Source: Pseudomonas soli
Lineage (GTDB): Bacteria > Pseudomonadota > Gammaproteobacteria > Pseudomonadales > Pseudomonadaceae
Length of the DNA stretch: 64,000 nt
Reading direction: 5' to 3'
Assembly (NCBI RefSeq): GCF_900110655.1
Contig: NZ_FOEQ01000015.1
Coordinates: 50,711-114,710, forward strand
Below, in pieces: positions 56,666 through 64,000 of the stretch. How positions within the stretch are numbered: the first letter of the stretch is position 1; each line of letters starts with the position of its first letter. The notes below the pieces were generated by a model that searched no databases, was not told the origin of the DNA, and saw only the letters and a program-made list of their open reading frames with translations. A program made the translations under genes and the position numbers.

Positions 56666-57102
56666 AGGGAGCGTTCCGCGCAGGTGATCTCGGCCGAGCA
56701 AACTGGCTTGCCGTCCACCAGGGCACGGCATTCGAACTTCCAGATCATGCTCTTGCGGCTGAGGAACTTGGCTTCCAGGACCAGCTGGTCGCCCGGCAGC
56801 ACTGGCTGGCGGAAACGCAGCTTGTCGGAGCCGACAAAGTAGTAAAGCGTGCCGTCAGCCGGTTTGGCGTCGAGCATCTTGAATCCGAGAATTCCGGCCG
56901 CCTGGGCCATCGCCTCGATGATCAGCACGCCCGGCATGATCGGATGTGCCGGGAAGTGGCCATTGAAGAACGGCTCGTTGATGCTGACATTCTTGTAGGC
57001 ACGAATGCTTTGGGCCTCGAAGTCCAGGTCCGTCACCCGGTCCACCAGCAGGAACGGGTAACGGTGAGGCAGGTATTCGCGAATCTCGTTGATGTCCATC
57101 AT
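56662..57102 (-). CDS. fabZ: 3-hydroxyacyl-ACP dehydratase FabZ
   Basis: The 146-aa hot-dog-fold dehydratase makes trans-2-enoyl-ACP. The catalytic His and Glu are in 'FNGHFPAHPIMPGVLIIEAMAQAAG'; 'YLPHRYPFLLVDRV' is the start of the domain. Two ATG codons in a row open the gene and neither has a clear ribosome binding site. It overlaps lpxA by 4 bases and competes with it for 3-hydroxyacyl-ACP, which balances phospholipid and lipid A synthesis. Confidence 0.98.
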   Translation of the reverse strand: MMDINEIREYLPHRYPFLLVDRVTDLDFEAQSIRAYKNVSINEPFFNGHFPAHPIMPGVLIIEAMAQAAGILGFKMLDAKPADGTLYYFVGSDKLRFRQPVLPGDQLVLEAKFLSRKSMIWKFECRALVDGKPVCSAEITCAERSL

Positions 57103-57214
57103 TTCGGGGGGAAGCCTGTATAAGAATAGGGAGCGCAGGTGCTGACCACACGCTCCTTTTGCAGATCCAAAGAGGAGCCAGCTAGCGACGGTAACGCTCG
57201 CTCAGTAAATGGTA

Positions 57215-58270
57215 TCAGCCTTCTGATGTCGGCTGGCCACCTGAGGTCACGGTGTCGACACGCTTTTCCAGCTGCTGGAGACGCTTGGACATCTCGTCCA
57301 GCTGGCGAATGCGAGCGGCGCTCTTGCGCCATTCAGCCAAAGGTTGCATGGCCGTTCCGGAAGAGTAGCCACCCGGTTCGGTAATAGAACGGGTCACCAT
57401 GGTCATGCCGGAGACGAAAACATTGTCGCAGACGTCGATGTGACCGACCATCCCAACACCACCGGCAATCATGCAGTGCTTGCCGATGCGGGTACTGCCC
57501 GAGATACCGACGCAGGCCGCCATCGCCGTGTGGTCACCGACCTGCACGTTATGGGCGATCTGGATCTGGTTATCGAGCTTGACGCCATCACCGATGCGCG
57601 TATCCGACAGGGCGCCGCGGTCCACCGCGGTGTTCACGCCGATCTCGACATCGTCGCCCAGGGTGACGCCGCCAATCTGTGCGATCTTGCGCCAGACGCC
57701 CTTTTCGTTGGCAAAGCCGAAGCCCTCACCACCGATCACCGCCCCGGACTGGATGACCACACGCTTGCCAATGGTCACATCGTGATACAGCGTGACACGG
57801 GGTGCCAACCAGCCACCCTCGCCGATGAGGCAACGGGCACCGATGAAACAGTGCGCGCCGACCGTCACGTTGGCGCCAATGTGCGCACCACTTTCGATCA
57901 CCGCAAACGGACCAATGCTGGCGCTGGCATCCACCTGGGCATCCTCGGCAACCACGGCGCTGGGATGGATTCCCGCCACAGCCTTGGGCTTCGGATCGAA
58001 CAGGTGCGAGATGCGCGCGTAAGCCAGGTACGGGTCGGCGACGATCAAGGCGTTGCCGGCGAAACCTTCGGCGTCCTCGGCCTTGAGCAGTACCGCGCTG
58101 GCCGTGGAGTCGTCCAGGAACTTGCGGTACTGCTTGTTGGCCAGGAAACTCAGCTGCCCGGAAACGGCCTCCTGCAAGGTGGCCAACCCGGTAATTTCCA
58201 GCGCCTCGGGGCCTTTGAGCTCGGCCCCGAGGGCTTCGGCCAGCTGGCCGAGTGTCATGGTCACGGTCAT
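57215..58270 (-). CDS. lpxD: UDP-3-O-(3-hydroxyacyl)glucosamine N-acyltransferase
   Basis: The 351-aa enzyme adds the N-linked hydroxyacyl chain in lipid A synthesis. The N-terminal uridine-binding domain ('LGQLAEALGAELKGPEALEITGLATLQEAVSGQLSFLANKQYRKFL') precedes a left-handed beta helix with hexapeptides ('VNTAVDRGALSDTRIGDGVKLDNQIQIAHNVQVGDHTAMAACVG', catalytic His in IAHN) and a C-terminal helix ('IRQLDEMSKRLQQLEKRV'). It starts 1 base after the skp stop. A second in-frame ATG four codons in is possible. Confidence 0.99.
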   Translation of the reverse strand: MTVTMTLGQLAEALGAELKGPEALEITGLATLQEAVSGQLSFLANKQYRKFLDDSTASAVLLKAEDAEGFAGNALIVADPYLAYARISHLFDPKPKAVAGIHPSAVVAEDAQVDASASIGPFAVIESGAHIGANVTVGAHCFIGARCLIGEGGWLAPRVTLYHDVTIGKRVVIQSGAVIGGEGFGFANEKGVWRKIAQIGGVTLGDDVEIGVNTAVDRGALSDTRIGDGVKLDNQIQIAHNVQVGDHTAMAACVGISGSTRIGKHCMIAGGVGMVGHIDVCDNVFVSGMTMVTRSITEPGGYSSGTAMQPLAEWRKSAARIRQLDEMSKRLQQLEKRVDTVTSGGQPTSEG

Positions 58271-58271
58271 A

Positions 58272-58775
58272 TCAACGGGCTTGGTTCATGCGCTCGATGA
58301 CCTGGCGGGTGATGTCGTACTGAGGCTTGACATCGATGACCGCGCCACGCTCGAGCACCAGGTCGAAGCCGCCCTTCTTGATCACTTCCTCGACAGCGCC
58401 ATCAAGCTTGGGCTTGAGCTGCTTGAGCATGTCGCGATCGGCCACGGCCTTGGCTTCGTTGAGTTCCTTGGACTGGAACTGGAAGTCGCGGGCCTTTTGC
58501 TTGAACTCGAGCTCGAGGCGCTCGCGCTCTGGCTGAGGCATCTTGTCGCCGCCCTTGATCAGACGGTCCTGGATGCCCTTGGCGCTGCTTTCCAGGCCCT
58601 TGAGCTTGGTCAGTTGCGGGCCGAATTTCTTCTCCGCGTCAACGGCGTACTTCTTGGCCGCATCGGATTCCAGCAGGGCCATCTGATAGTTCAGCACGGC
58701 AACTTTCATTTCGGCGAAAGCCGGGGTGGCGACCAGCGCCGCGGCCACGAGGGCCAGTTGAGTCAACTTACGCAC
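58272..58775 (-). CDS. skp: periplasmic chaperone Skp/OmpH family
   Basis: The 167-aa protein has a signal peptide ('LALVAAALVATPAFA') and a mature coiled-coil, Lys-rich tentacle region ('KKYAVDAEKKFGPQLTKLKGLESSAKGIQDRLIKGGDKM', 'ERLELEFKQKARDFQFQSKELNEAKAVADRDML'). Skp escorts unfolded outer-membrane proteins across the periplasm to BamA. The start GTG has AGGAG 6 bases upstream. It lies between bamA and lpxD, the standard order. Confidence 0.97.
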   Translation of the reverse strand: MRKLTQLALVAAALVATPAFAEMKVAVLNYQMALLESDAAKKYAVDAEKKFGPQLTKLKGLESSAKGIQDRLIKGGDKMPQPERERLELEFKQKARDFQFQSKELNEAKAVADRDMLKQLKPKLDGAVEEVIKKGGFDLVLERGAVIDVKPQYDITRQVIERMNQAR

Positions 58776-58819
58776 GATGCACTCCTGGATAATCCGTTGT
58801 CGTTATGCAAGGGCCGACC

Positions 58820-61180
58820 TCAGAAGGTCTGGCCCAGAGAGAATTGGAACACTTGCGTGTCGGCGTCGTCCGGTTTCTTGATCGGCATCGCCAGGCTGAA
58901 GCTCAGCGGGCCCAGCGCGGTGATCCAGGTTACGCCCAGACCGACGGAGCTGGCCATGTCCGAGAAACCGACCTTGGTGCAATCCGGCTTGGAACCGCAG
59001 TTGGTGTCGAACACGTTACCCACGTCCCAGAACACGGAGGTGCGCAGCGAACGCTGGTCCTTGACGAACGGCAGCGGGAACAGCAGCTCCACACCACCCT
59101 GAACGAGGACGTTACCACCGAACGGCAGCGGATCCTGGTCCGGGTCGGCGATGGTGCCCTGGTTGCCGGTCACGGCCGCGCCACGGCTCGGCGTACTGCG
59201 TGGGCCCAGGGTGCTGTCCTTGAAGCCACGCACGGAGTTGAAGCCGCCCGCGTAGTAGTTCTCGTAGAACGGCAGACCATTGGTCGAACCATAGCCGTCA
59301 CCGTAGCCCAGCTCGGTGTGCAGGCGCAGGGTGTAGTCATTGTTGATCGGCTTGAACAGCTGGCCACGGTAGTCGAGCTTGTAGAACGACAGGTCGCTGC
59401 CCGGCACGGTGGTCTCGAGGGTCAGGCTCTGCGAGTGACCACGGGTGGCAAGCACGCCCTTGTTCAGGGTCGACTCGGACCAGCCGATCGAAGCCTTGAA
59501 GTTGAGGAAGTTGTCGCCTTCGTCCTGGATGAACTTGAAGATCTCATCGACGGTGTAGCGGCCGGTCTTCAACTTGTCCTGCTGCACGGTCAGGCCGTAA
59601 GTCAGGCGCGAGGTCTCGCTGATCGGGTAGCCGAGGCTGACACCGGCACCCAAACTGTCCACCGCATAGCTGGCCACGTCGACGTCGAGGTCGTCGTAGT
59701 CGGTGCTGCGGTAGAAGGCGTTGTAGCCCAGGCTCACACCATCGGGGGTGAAGTAGGGATCGACGTAGCCGAAGTTGTAGCGGGTCTGGTATTCGGAGCG
59801 GGTCAGGCCGATGGAGACCTTGTTACCGGTACCCAGGAAGTTGTTCTGGCTGATCGAGCCACCGAGGATCAGGCCCGCGCTCTGGGCGAAACCGACGCTG
59901 GCGGTGATCGAGCCGGAGGCCTGCTCTTCGACGCTGTAGTTGACGTCGACCTGGTCATCGGTGCCCGGCACCGGCGGCGTCTCGACGTTGACTTCCTTGA
60001 AGAAGCCCAGGCGCTCGAGGCGGGTCTTGGATTGGTCGATGAGGTAGGTCGACGCCCAGCCGCCTTCCATCTGGCGCATTTCGCGGCGCAGCACTTCGTC
60101 TTCGGTCTTGGTGTTGCCGCGGTAGTTGATGCGGTTGACGTAGGCACGCTTGCCCGGATCGACGACGAACATGATGTCGACGGTGTGATCCTGGTCGTTC
60201 GGTTGCGGCACGCCGTTGACGTTGGCGAAGGTATAGCCTTCGTTACCCAGGCGACGGGTGATCAGGTCGGACGTGGTGGTCATCACCTTGCGCGAGAACA
60301 CCTGGCCAGGCTGCACCAGCAGCAGCGACTTGACCTGGTCTTCCGGCACTTTCAGGTCACCGGACAGCTTGACGTCGCGTACGGTGTACTTCTCGCCTTC
60401 ATTGATGTTGACGGTAATGTAGACGTGCTTCTTGTCCGGAGTGATCGACACCTGGGTGGAGGCGATGTCCATGTTGATGTAGCCGCGGTCCAGGTAGTAG
60501 GAACGCAGGCGCTCCAGGTCACCAGACAGTTTTTCGCGGGCGTACTTGTCGTCGTTCTTGAAGAACGACAGCCAGTTGGTGGTCTTGAGTTCGAACAGCT
60601 GGCCGAGGGTCTCGTCGTCGAAGACCGTGTTGCCCACCACGTTGATGTGCTGGATCGCGGCCACGGTACCTTCGTTGATCTTGATCTTCAGGCCGACACG
60701 GTTGCGCGGTTGCGGCACGACCTCGGCGTCAACTTCAGCGGAGTAGCGGCCCTGGGCCACATACTGGCGCTGCAGCTCGTTACGCACGCCTTCCAGCGTC
60801 GCGCGCTGGAAAATCTCGCCCTCGGCCAGGCCCGACTGCTTGAGCCCCTTCATCAGGTCTTCGGTGCTGATCGCCTTGTTGCCTTCGATCTCGATGCTCG
60901 ACACCGAAGGGCGCTCGACCACGTTGATGATCAGGACATTGCCGTCGCGGTTCAGCTGGATGTCCTGGAAAAAGCCGGTTTTGAACAGCGAGCGAGTGGA
61001 GTCCACCAGACGGCGGTCGTCGACCTGGTCACCGACGTTCAGCGGCAACGCGCCAAACACGCTGCCGGCGGAAACCCGCTGCAGGCCGTTGACACGAATA
61101 TCGGAGATGGTGAAGGACTCGGCGTGAACTTCAGCGATCATCAGTGCGGAGAGCACCGCAGTTAGCAGCAGACGTTTCAT
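58820..61180 (-). CDS. bamA: outer-membrane protein assembly factor BamA
   Basis: The 786-aa core of the BAM complex begins with a signal peptide ('LLLTAVLSALMIAEVHA'), five POTRA domains (about 20-420; 'FTISDIRVNGLQRVSAGSVFGALPLNVGDQ' opens the first) and a 16-strand barrel. The barrel keeps 'NFLGTGNKVSIGL', the lid-like 'NYYAGGFNSVRGF' (VRGF of loop 6) and ends in a C-terminal aromatic residue ('FSLGQTF'). AAGGA lies 5 bases before the ATG. It lies between rseP and skp. Confidence 0.99.
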   Translation of the reverse strand: MKRLLLTAVLSALMIAEVHAESFTISDIRVNGLQRVSAGSVFGALPLNVGDQVDDRRLVDSTRSLFKTGFFQDIQLNRDGNVLIINVVERPSVSSIEIEGNKAISTEDLMKGLKQSGLAEGEIFQRATLEGVRNELQRQYVAQGRYSAEVDAEVVPQPRNRVGLKIKINEGTVAAIQHINVVGNTVFDDETLGQLFELKTTNWLSFFKNDDKYAREKLSGDLERLRSYYLDRGYINMDIASTQVSITPDKKHVYITVNINEGEKYTVRDVKLSGDLKVPEDQVKSLLLVQPGQVFSRKVMTTTSDLITRRLGNEGYTFANVNGVPQPNDQDHTVDIMFVVDPGKRAYVNRINYRGNTKTEDEVLRREMRQMEGGWASTYLIDQSKTRLERLGFFKEVNVETPPVPGTDDQVDVNYSVEEQASGSITASVGFAQSAGLILGGSISQNNFLGTGNKVSIGLTRSEYQTRYNFGYVDPYFTPDGVSLGYNAFYRSTDYDDLDVDVASYAVDSLGAGVSLGYPISETSRLTYGLTVQQDKLKTGRYTVDEIFKFIQDEGDNFLNFKASIGWSESTLNKGVLATRGHSQSLTLETTVPGSDLSFYKLDYRGQLFKPINNDYTLRLHTELGYGDGYGSTNGLPFYENYYAGGFNSVRGFKDSTLGPRSTPSRGAAVTGNQGTIADPDQDPLPFGGNVLVQGGVELLFPLPFVKDQRSLRTSVFWDVGNVFDTNCGSKPDCTKVGFSDMASSVGLGVTWITALGPLSFSLAMPIKKPDDADTQVFQFSLGQTF

Positions 61181-61256
61181 GAAGTCCTTTTATTCCAACT
61201 GGCAATAAACAACCCGCCGCAAAGAAAGCGGCAGGTTTCGCGATTGAGCGAAGCTT

Positions 61257-62609
61257 TTATAGTCGACCCAGATCGTTGATCAGGGCGAGCAACATCACCC
61301 CAACGACCAAACTGATACCGATCTGGACCCCCCAACCTTGCACCCGATCCGAGAGTGGACGACCGCGCGCCCACTCGATCAGGTAGAACAGCAAATGCCC
61401 CCCATCCAGTACGGGGATGGGCAGCAGGTTCAGAACCCCTAGGCTTATGCTCAGGTAGGCCAGGAAATTCAGGAAATCCCCAACGCCCGACTGGGCTGAA
61501 GCGCCCGCCACTTTAGCAATGGTTATCGGTCCGCTCAAGTTTTTTACCGAGAGCTCTCCGAACAGCATTTTCTTCAGCGATTCGAGGGTCAGGACGCTCA
61601 TGTTCCATGTGCGGGACAAGCCCTCGCCCACCGCCTCCAGCGGGCCGTAACTGACCTCGCGGAGCATCTTCGCCGGCCATTCGCCGGCCTTGACCCCGGC
61701 GCCGAGGTAACCACCGGATGCCTGGCCTTCGCCCTTGCGCGCCAGGGTGACCGGTACTTCGAGCGTCGCGCCGTCGCGCTCGATGCTCAGGCTCACCGTA
61801 CGCTCGGGGCGAGCACGGACCGCGTCGACCACCTGCTGCCAGTCGCCCAGCGCCACACCGTCGAGTGCCAGGAGCTTGTCACCGGTCTTGAGCCCGGCGG
61901 CAGCGGCCGGCCCTTTTGGATCGATCTCCGCCAGCACCGGAACCATCGCAGGTCGCCACGGGCGCAGCCCCAGTGACTGGATCGGGTCAGGCTCATCGGC
62001 GCCTTTAAGCCAATTGTTCAGAGTAATGTCGAGCTGGCGCTCGGTCGTTGCGCCTTCGTCGAGCACGCCCACTCGCAGCGTGCCGCTCTCGCCAAGGCGA
62101 CGTACCAACTGCAGGTTGACCGCCGACCAGCCGTTGGTCGGCTTGCCATCGATGGAAACGATTTCCTGGCCGACGCCCAGCCCGGCGCTGGCCGCAAGGC
62201 TGCCCGCCTCGACCGCGCCAATGACCGGGCGCACCTGCTGCGAGCCGAGCATGGCCAGCACCCAGAAGAACAGGATGGCGAGTAGGAAGTTGGCGACCGG
62301 GCCGGCCGCCACGATGGCGATGCGCTGGCGTACCGATTTACGGTTGAACGATTGCTCGATCAGCGCCGCAGGCACCTCGCCCTCGCGCTCGTCGAGCATC
62401 TTGACGTAGCCGCCCAAAGGAATCGCGGCGACAACGAACTCGGTGCCCTGGCGATCGTGCCAGCGCAGCAACGGCGTGCCGAAGCCCACCGAGAAACGCA
62501 GGACCTTGACCCCGCAGCGCCGCGCCACCCAGAAGTGGCCGAACTCGTGGAAGGTGACCAGCACGCCGAGCGCAATCAGCGTGCCGACAATCATGTAGAG
62601 CGCAGTCAT
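61257..62609 (-). CDS. rseP: RIP metalloprotease RseP (MucP)
   Basis: The 450-aa site-2 protease has the zinc motif HEFGH at residues 21-25 in the first membrane helix, two PDZ domains in the periplasm ('VIGAVEAGSLAASAGLGVGQEIVSIDGKPTNGW', 'VLAEIDPKGPAAAAGLKTGDKLLALDGV') and the third ligand in 'LNLLPIPVLDGGHLLFYLIEW'. In Pseudomonas it cuts MucA after AlgW, which frees AlgU. It sits between dxr and bamA. Confidence 0.99.
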   Translation of the reverse strand: MTALYMIVGTLIALGVLVTFHEFGHFWVARRCGVKVLRFSVGFGTPLLRWHDRQGTEFVVAAIPLGGYVKMLDEREGEVPAALIEQSFNRKSVRQRIAIVAAGPVANFLLAILFFWVLAMLGSQQVRPVIGAVEAGSLAASAGLGVGQEIVSIDGKPTNGWSAVNLQLVRRLGESGTLRVGVLDEGATTERQLDITLNNWLKGADEPDPIQSLGLRPWRPAMVPVLAEIDPKGPAAAAGLKTGDKLLALDGVALGDWQQVVDAVRARPERTVSLSIERDGATLEVPVTLARKGEGQASGGYLGAGVKAGEWPAKMLREVSYGPLEAVGEGLSRTWNMSVLTLESLKKMLFGELSVKNLSGPITIAKVAGASAQSGVGDFLNFLAYLSISLGVLNLLPIPVLDGGHLLFYLIEWARGRPLSDRVQGWGVQIGISLVVGVMLLALINDLGRL

Positions 62610-62651
62610 GTCCTATCTCCGGATGACATTCGGCGGAGCCGGCCGCAGGCT

Positions 62652-63842
62652 TCAGCGGCCGTGGCGTCGCAACCATTCCCGGGACAGCTCCCGGGCACGC
62701 TGGTCGGCGGCGAATACCGCGTCGAGCGTGGGCAATGCCACCACAGGCTCCTGGTCGAGCACCTGTTCGATCATACCCGCGATCTCCGGGAAGCGGATAC
62801 GCCGCTGGAGAAACGCTTCGACAGCCACTTCATTGGCGGCATTGAGCACCGCCGGCGCACTGTTGCCCGCCTCGGCAGCCTGACGCGCCAGGCGCAGGCA
62901 TGGGAAGCGCTGTTCGTCGGGGGCCTGGAAATCCAGACGGGCGATGGCGAACAGGTCCAGCGGCGCCACGCCCGAATCGATGCGCTCCGGCCAGGCCAGG
63001 GCATTGGAGATCGGCGTGCGCATGTCCGGGTTGCCTAACTGGGCAAGCACCGAGCCATCGACATAGTCCACCAACGAGTGAATGACGCTCTGCGGATGCA
63101 CAACCACTTCAACCTGCGAAGGCTTGGCGTCGAACAGCCAGCAGGCCTCGATCAGTTCCAGGCCTTTGTTCAACATGCTCGCCGAGTCGACCGAAATCTT
63201 GCGCCCCATGGACCAGTTCGGATGGGCGCAGGCTTGTTCCGGCGTGACATCCAGCAAAGCTTCGGCCGGGGTTTCGCGGAACGGGCCGCCAGAGGCAGTC
63301 AGCAGGATCCGACGCACGCCGACAGCACCCAGGCCACGGGCGTAGTCACCGGGCATGCACTGGAATATCGCGTTGTGTTCGCTGTCGATCGGCAGCAGCA
63401 CCGCGCCGCTGCGCTGCACCGCCTGCATGAACAGGGCCCCGGACATCACCAGGGCTTCCTTGTTGGCCAACAGCACCTTCTTGCCCGCCTCGACCGCGGC
63501 CAGGGTCGGACGCAGGCCGGCAGCGCCGACGATGGCGGCCATCACGGTATCGACCTCCGATGCAGAGGCGACCTGGCACAGCCCGGCCTCACCTTCCAGC
63601 ACCTCGGTGGCACATCCGGCCTTGGCCAGCCCCGCGCGCAGCCGCCCGGCCGCCTCGGCGCTCGGCACCACGGCATAGGCCGGGCAATGGCGCTCGCACA
63701 GGGCCAGCAGTTCGTCGATGCGCGAATAGCCGCTCAAGGCGAACACCTGGTAACGGTCAGGGTGGCGAGCGATGACGTCCAGCGTGCTCAAGCCAATGGA
63801 GCCGGTGGCCCCCAGCACGGTAATGCGTTGCACGCGACTCAC
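62652..63842 (-). CDS. dxr: 1-deoxy-D-xylulose 5-phosphate reductoisomerase
   Basis: The 396-aa NADPH enzyme makes MEP, the second step of the MEP pathway. It shows 'ITVLGATGSIGLSTLDVIARHPD' (NADPH binding), 'LANKEALVMSGALF', 'LPIDSEHNAIFQCMPG', 'LTASGGPFRETP' and 'HPNWSMGRKISVDSASMLNKGLELIEA'. The start is most likely GTG at 63842, whose GTGA overlaps the cdsA stop by 4 bases; a GTG four codons upstream is inside cdsA and less likely. Confidence 0.98.
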   Translation of the reverse strand: MSRVQRITVLGATGSIGLSTLDVIARHPDRYQVFALSGYSRIDELLALCERHCPAYAVVPSAEAAGRLRAGLAKAGCATEVLEGEAGLCQVASASEVDTVMAAIVGAAGLRPTLAAVEAGKKVLLANKEALVMSGALFMQAVQRSGAVLLPIDSEHNAIFQCMPGDYARGLGAVGVRRILLTASGGPFRETPAEALLDVTPEQACAHPNWSMGRKISVDSASMLNKGLELIEACWLFDAKPSQVEVVVHPQSVIHSLVDYVDGSVLAQLGNPDMRTPISNALAWPERIDSGVAPLDLFAIARLDFQAPDEQRFPCLRLARQAAEAGNSAPAVLNAANEVAVEAFLQRRIRFPEIAGMIEQVLDQEPVVALPTLDAVFAADQRARELSREWLRRHGR

Positions 63843-64000
63843 ATCACACCCCACTCAGCCGCCCACAACAGTACGGCAAACATCGGAATCGCCGCAGTCA
63901 GGCTATCGATGCGATCAAGCACGCCACCATGGCCCGGCAACAGGTTGCTGCTGTCCTTGATGCCTTCACGACGCTTGAACATGCTCTCGGTCAGGTCGCC
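63839..64000 (-). CDS. cdsA: phosphatidate cytidylyltransferase, C-terminal end (cut by window edge)
   Basis: Only the last 53 codons are in the window. They read '...GDLTESMFKRREGIKDSSN' then 'LLPGHGGVLDRIDSLTAAIP', the CDS-family signature with the metal-binding Asp residues, followed by a final membrane helix 'MFAVLLWAAEWGVM'. The enzyme makes CDP-diacylglycerol from phosphatidate and CTP. The stop codon TGA overlaps the dxr start. Confidence 0.96.
   Translation of the reverse strand, partial: GDLTESMFKRREGIKDSSNLLPGHGGVLDRIDSLTAAIPMFAVLLWAAEWGVM

Overview
The window is a chromosomal stretch of a fluorescent Pseudomonas, most likely of the P. putida group. The evidence is high GC, Pseudomonas-type gene content (metR, gfnR/adhC/fghA, lptF, nlpD-rpoS, an eno-kdsA-pyrG block and a long lpx/bamA block), and dispersed REP elements of the pseudomonad type. 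No rRNA, tRNA, CRISPR array, insertion sequence, integrase or prophage gene was found. Almost all DNA is coding; the only gene-free stretch over 300 bases is 11878-12302.

Left third (1-20.7 kb, the more variable part): the C-terminal part of a very large protein open at the left edge, probably of the Pseudomonas dermonecrotic-toxin-like class; metR convergent with a Nudix hydrolase; an inverted REP pair; the 1427-aa helicase Lhr; rpmE2 with a Zur-like operator; a stand-alone glutamate-synthase-family FMN protein; a ProY-type permease; an unusual 1039-aa penicillin-binding protein; a PadR regulator (YqjI-like) coupled to a siderophore-interacting ferric reductase behind a Fur-like box and a second palindrome; and a minus-strand run made of a QEGLA/DUF1704 metallopeptidase-like protein, a lipoprotein alpha/beta hydrolase and a small membrane protein, preceded by a lipoprotein gene and a TetR regulator.

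Middle (20.8-34.4 kb): lysS and prfB (with its programmed +1 frameshift), rsmJ, a 206-aa protein with a duplicated 45-residue module, an extensin-like protein, a PEP mutase-like protein, a DUF72 protein, a small unknown protein, tsaB, adk and ppc on the minus strand; then a small conserved protein and the two envelope lipoproteins DUF4398 and LptF on the plus strand, behind a possible AlgU promoter.

Right half (34.4-64 kb), nearly all on the minus strand: truD-surE-pcm-nlpD-rpoS with ispF upstream; the formaldehyde-detoxification pair adhC-fghA divergent from its LysR regulator gene gfnR, with two perfect inverted repeats between them; ispD-ftsB; eno, kdsA and pyrG; tilS; then accA, dnaE, rnhB, lpxB, lpxA, fabZ, lpxD, skp, bamA, rseP, dxr and cdsA (cut by the right edge). 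This last block couples fatty-acid initiation, lipid A synthesis, outer-membrane protein assembly, isoprenoid precursor synthesis and phospholipid synthesis. Many neighbours overlap by 1-4 bases.

No clearly new multi-gene system was found. The best leads are the doubly marked PadR/ferric-reductase locus, the QEGLA metallopeptidase-like operon, the atypical penicillin-binding protein, the truncated toxin-like giant and the unusual junction downstream of rpoS, where rsmZ is not found.
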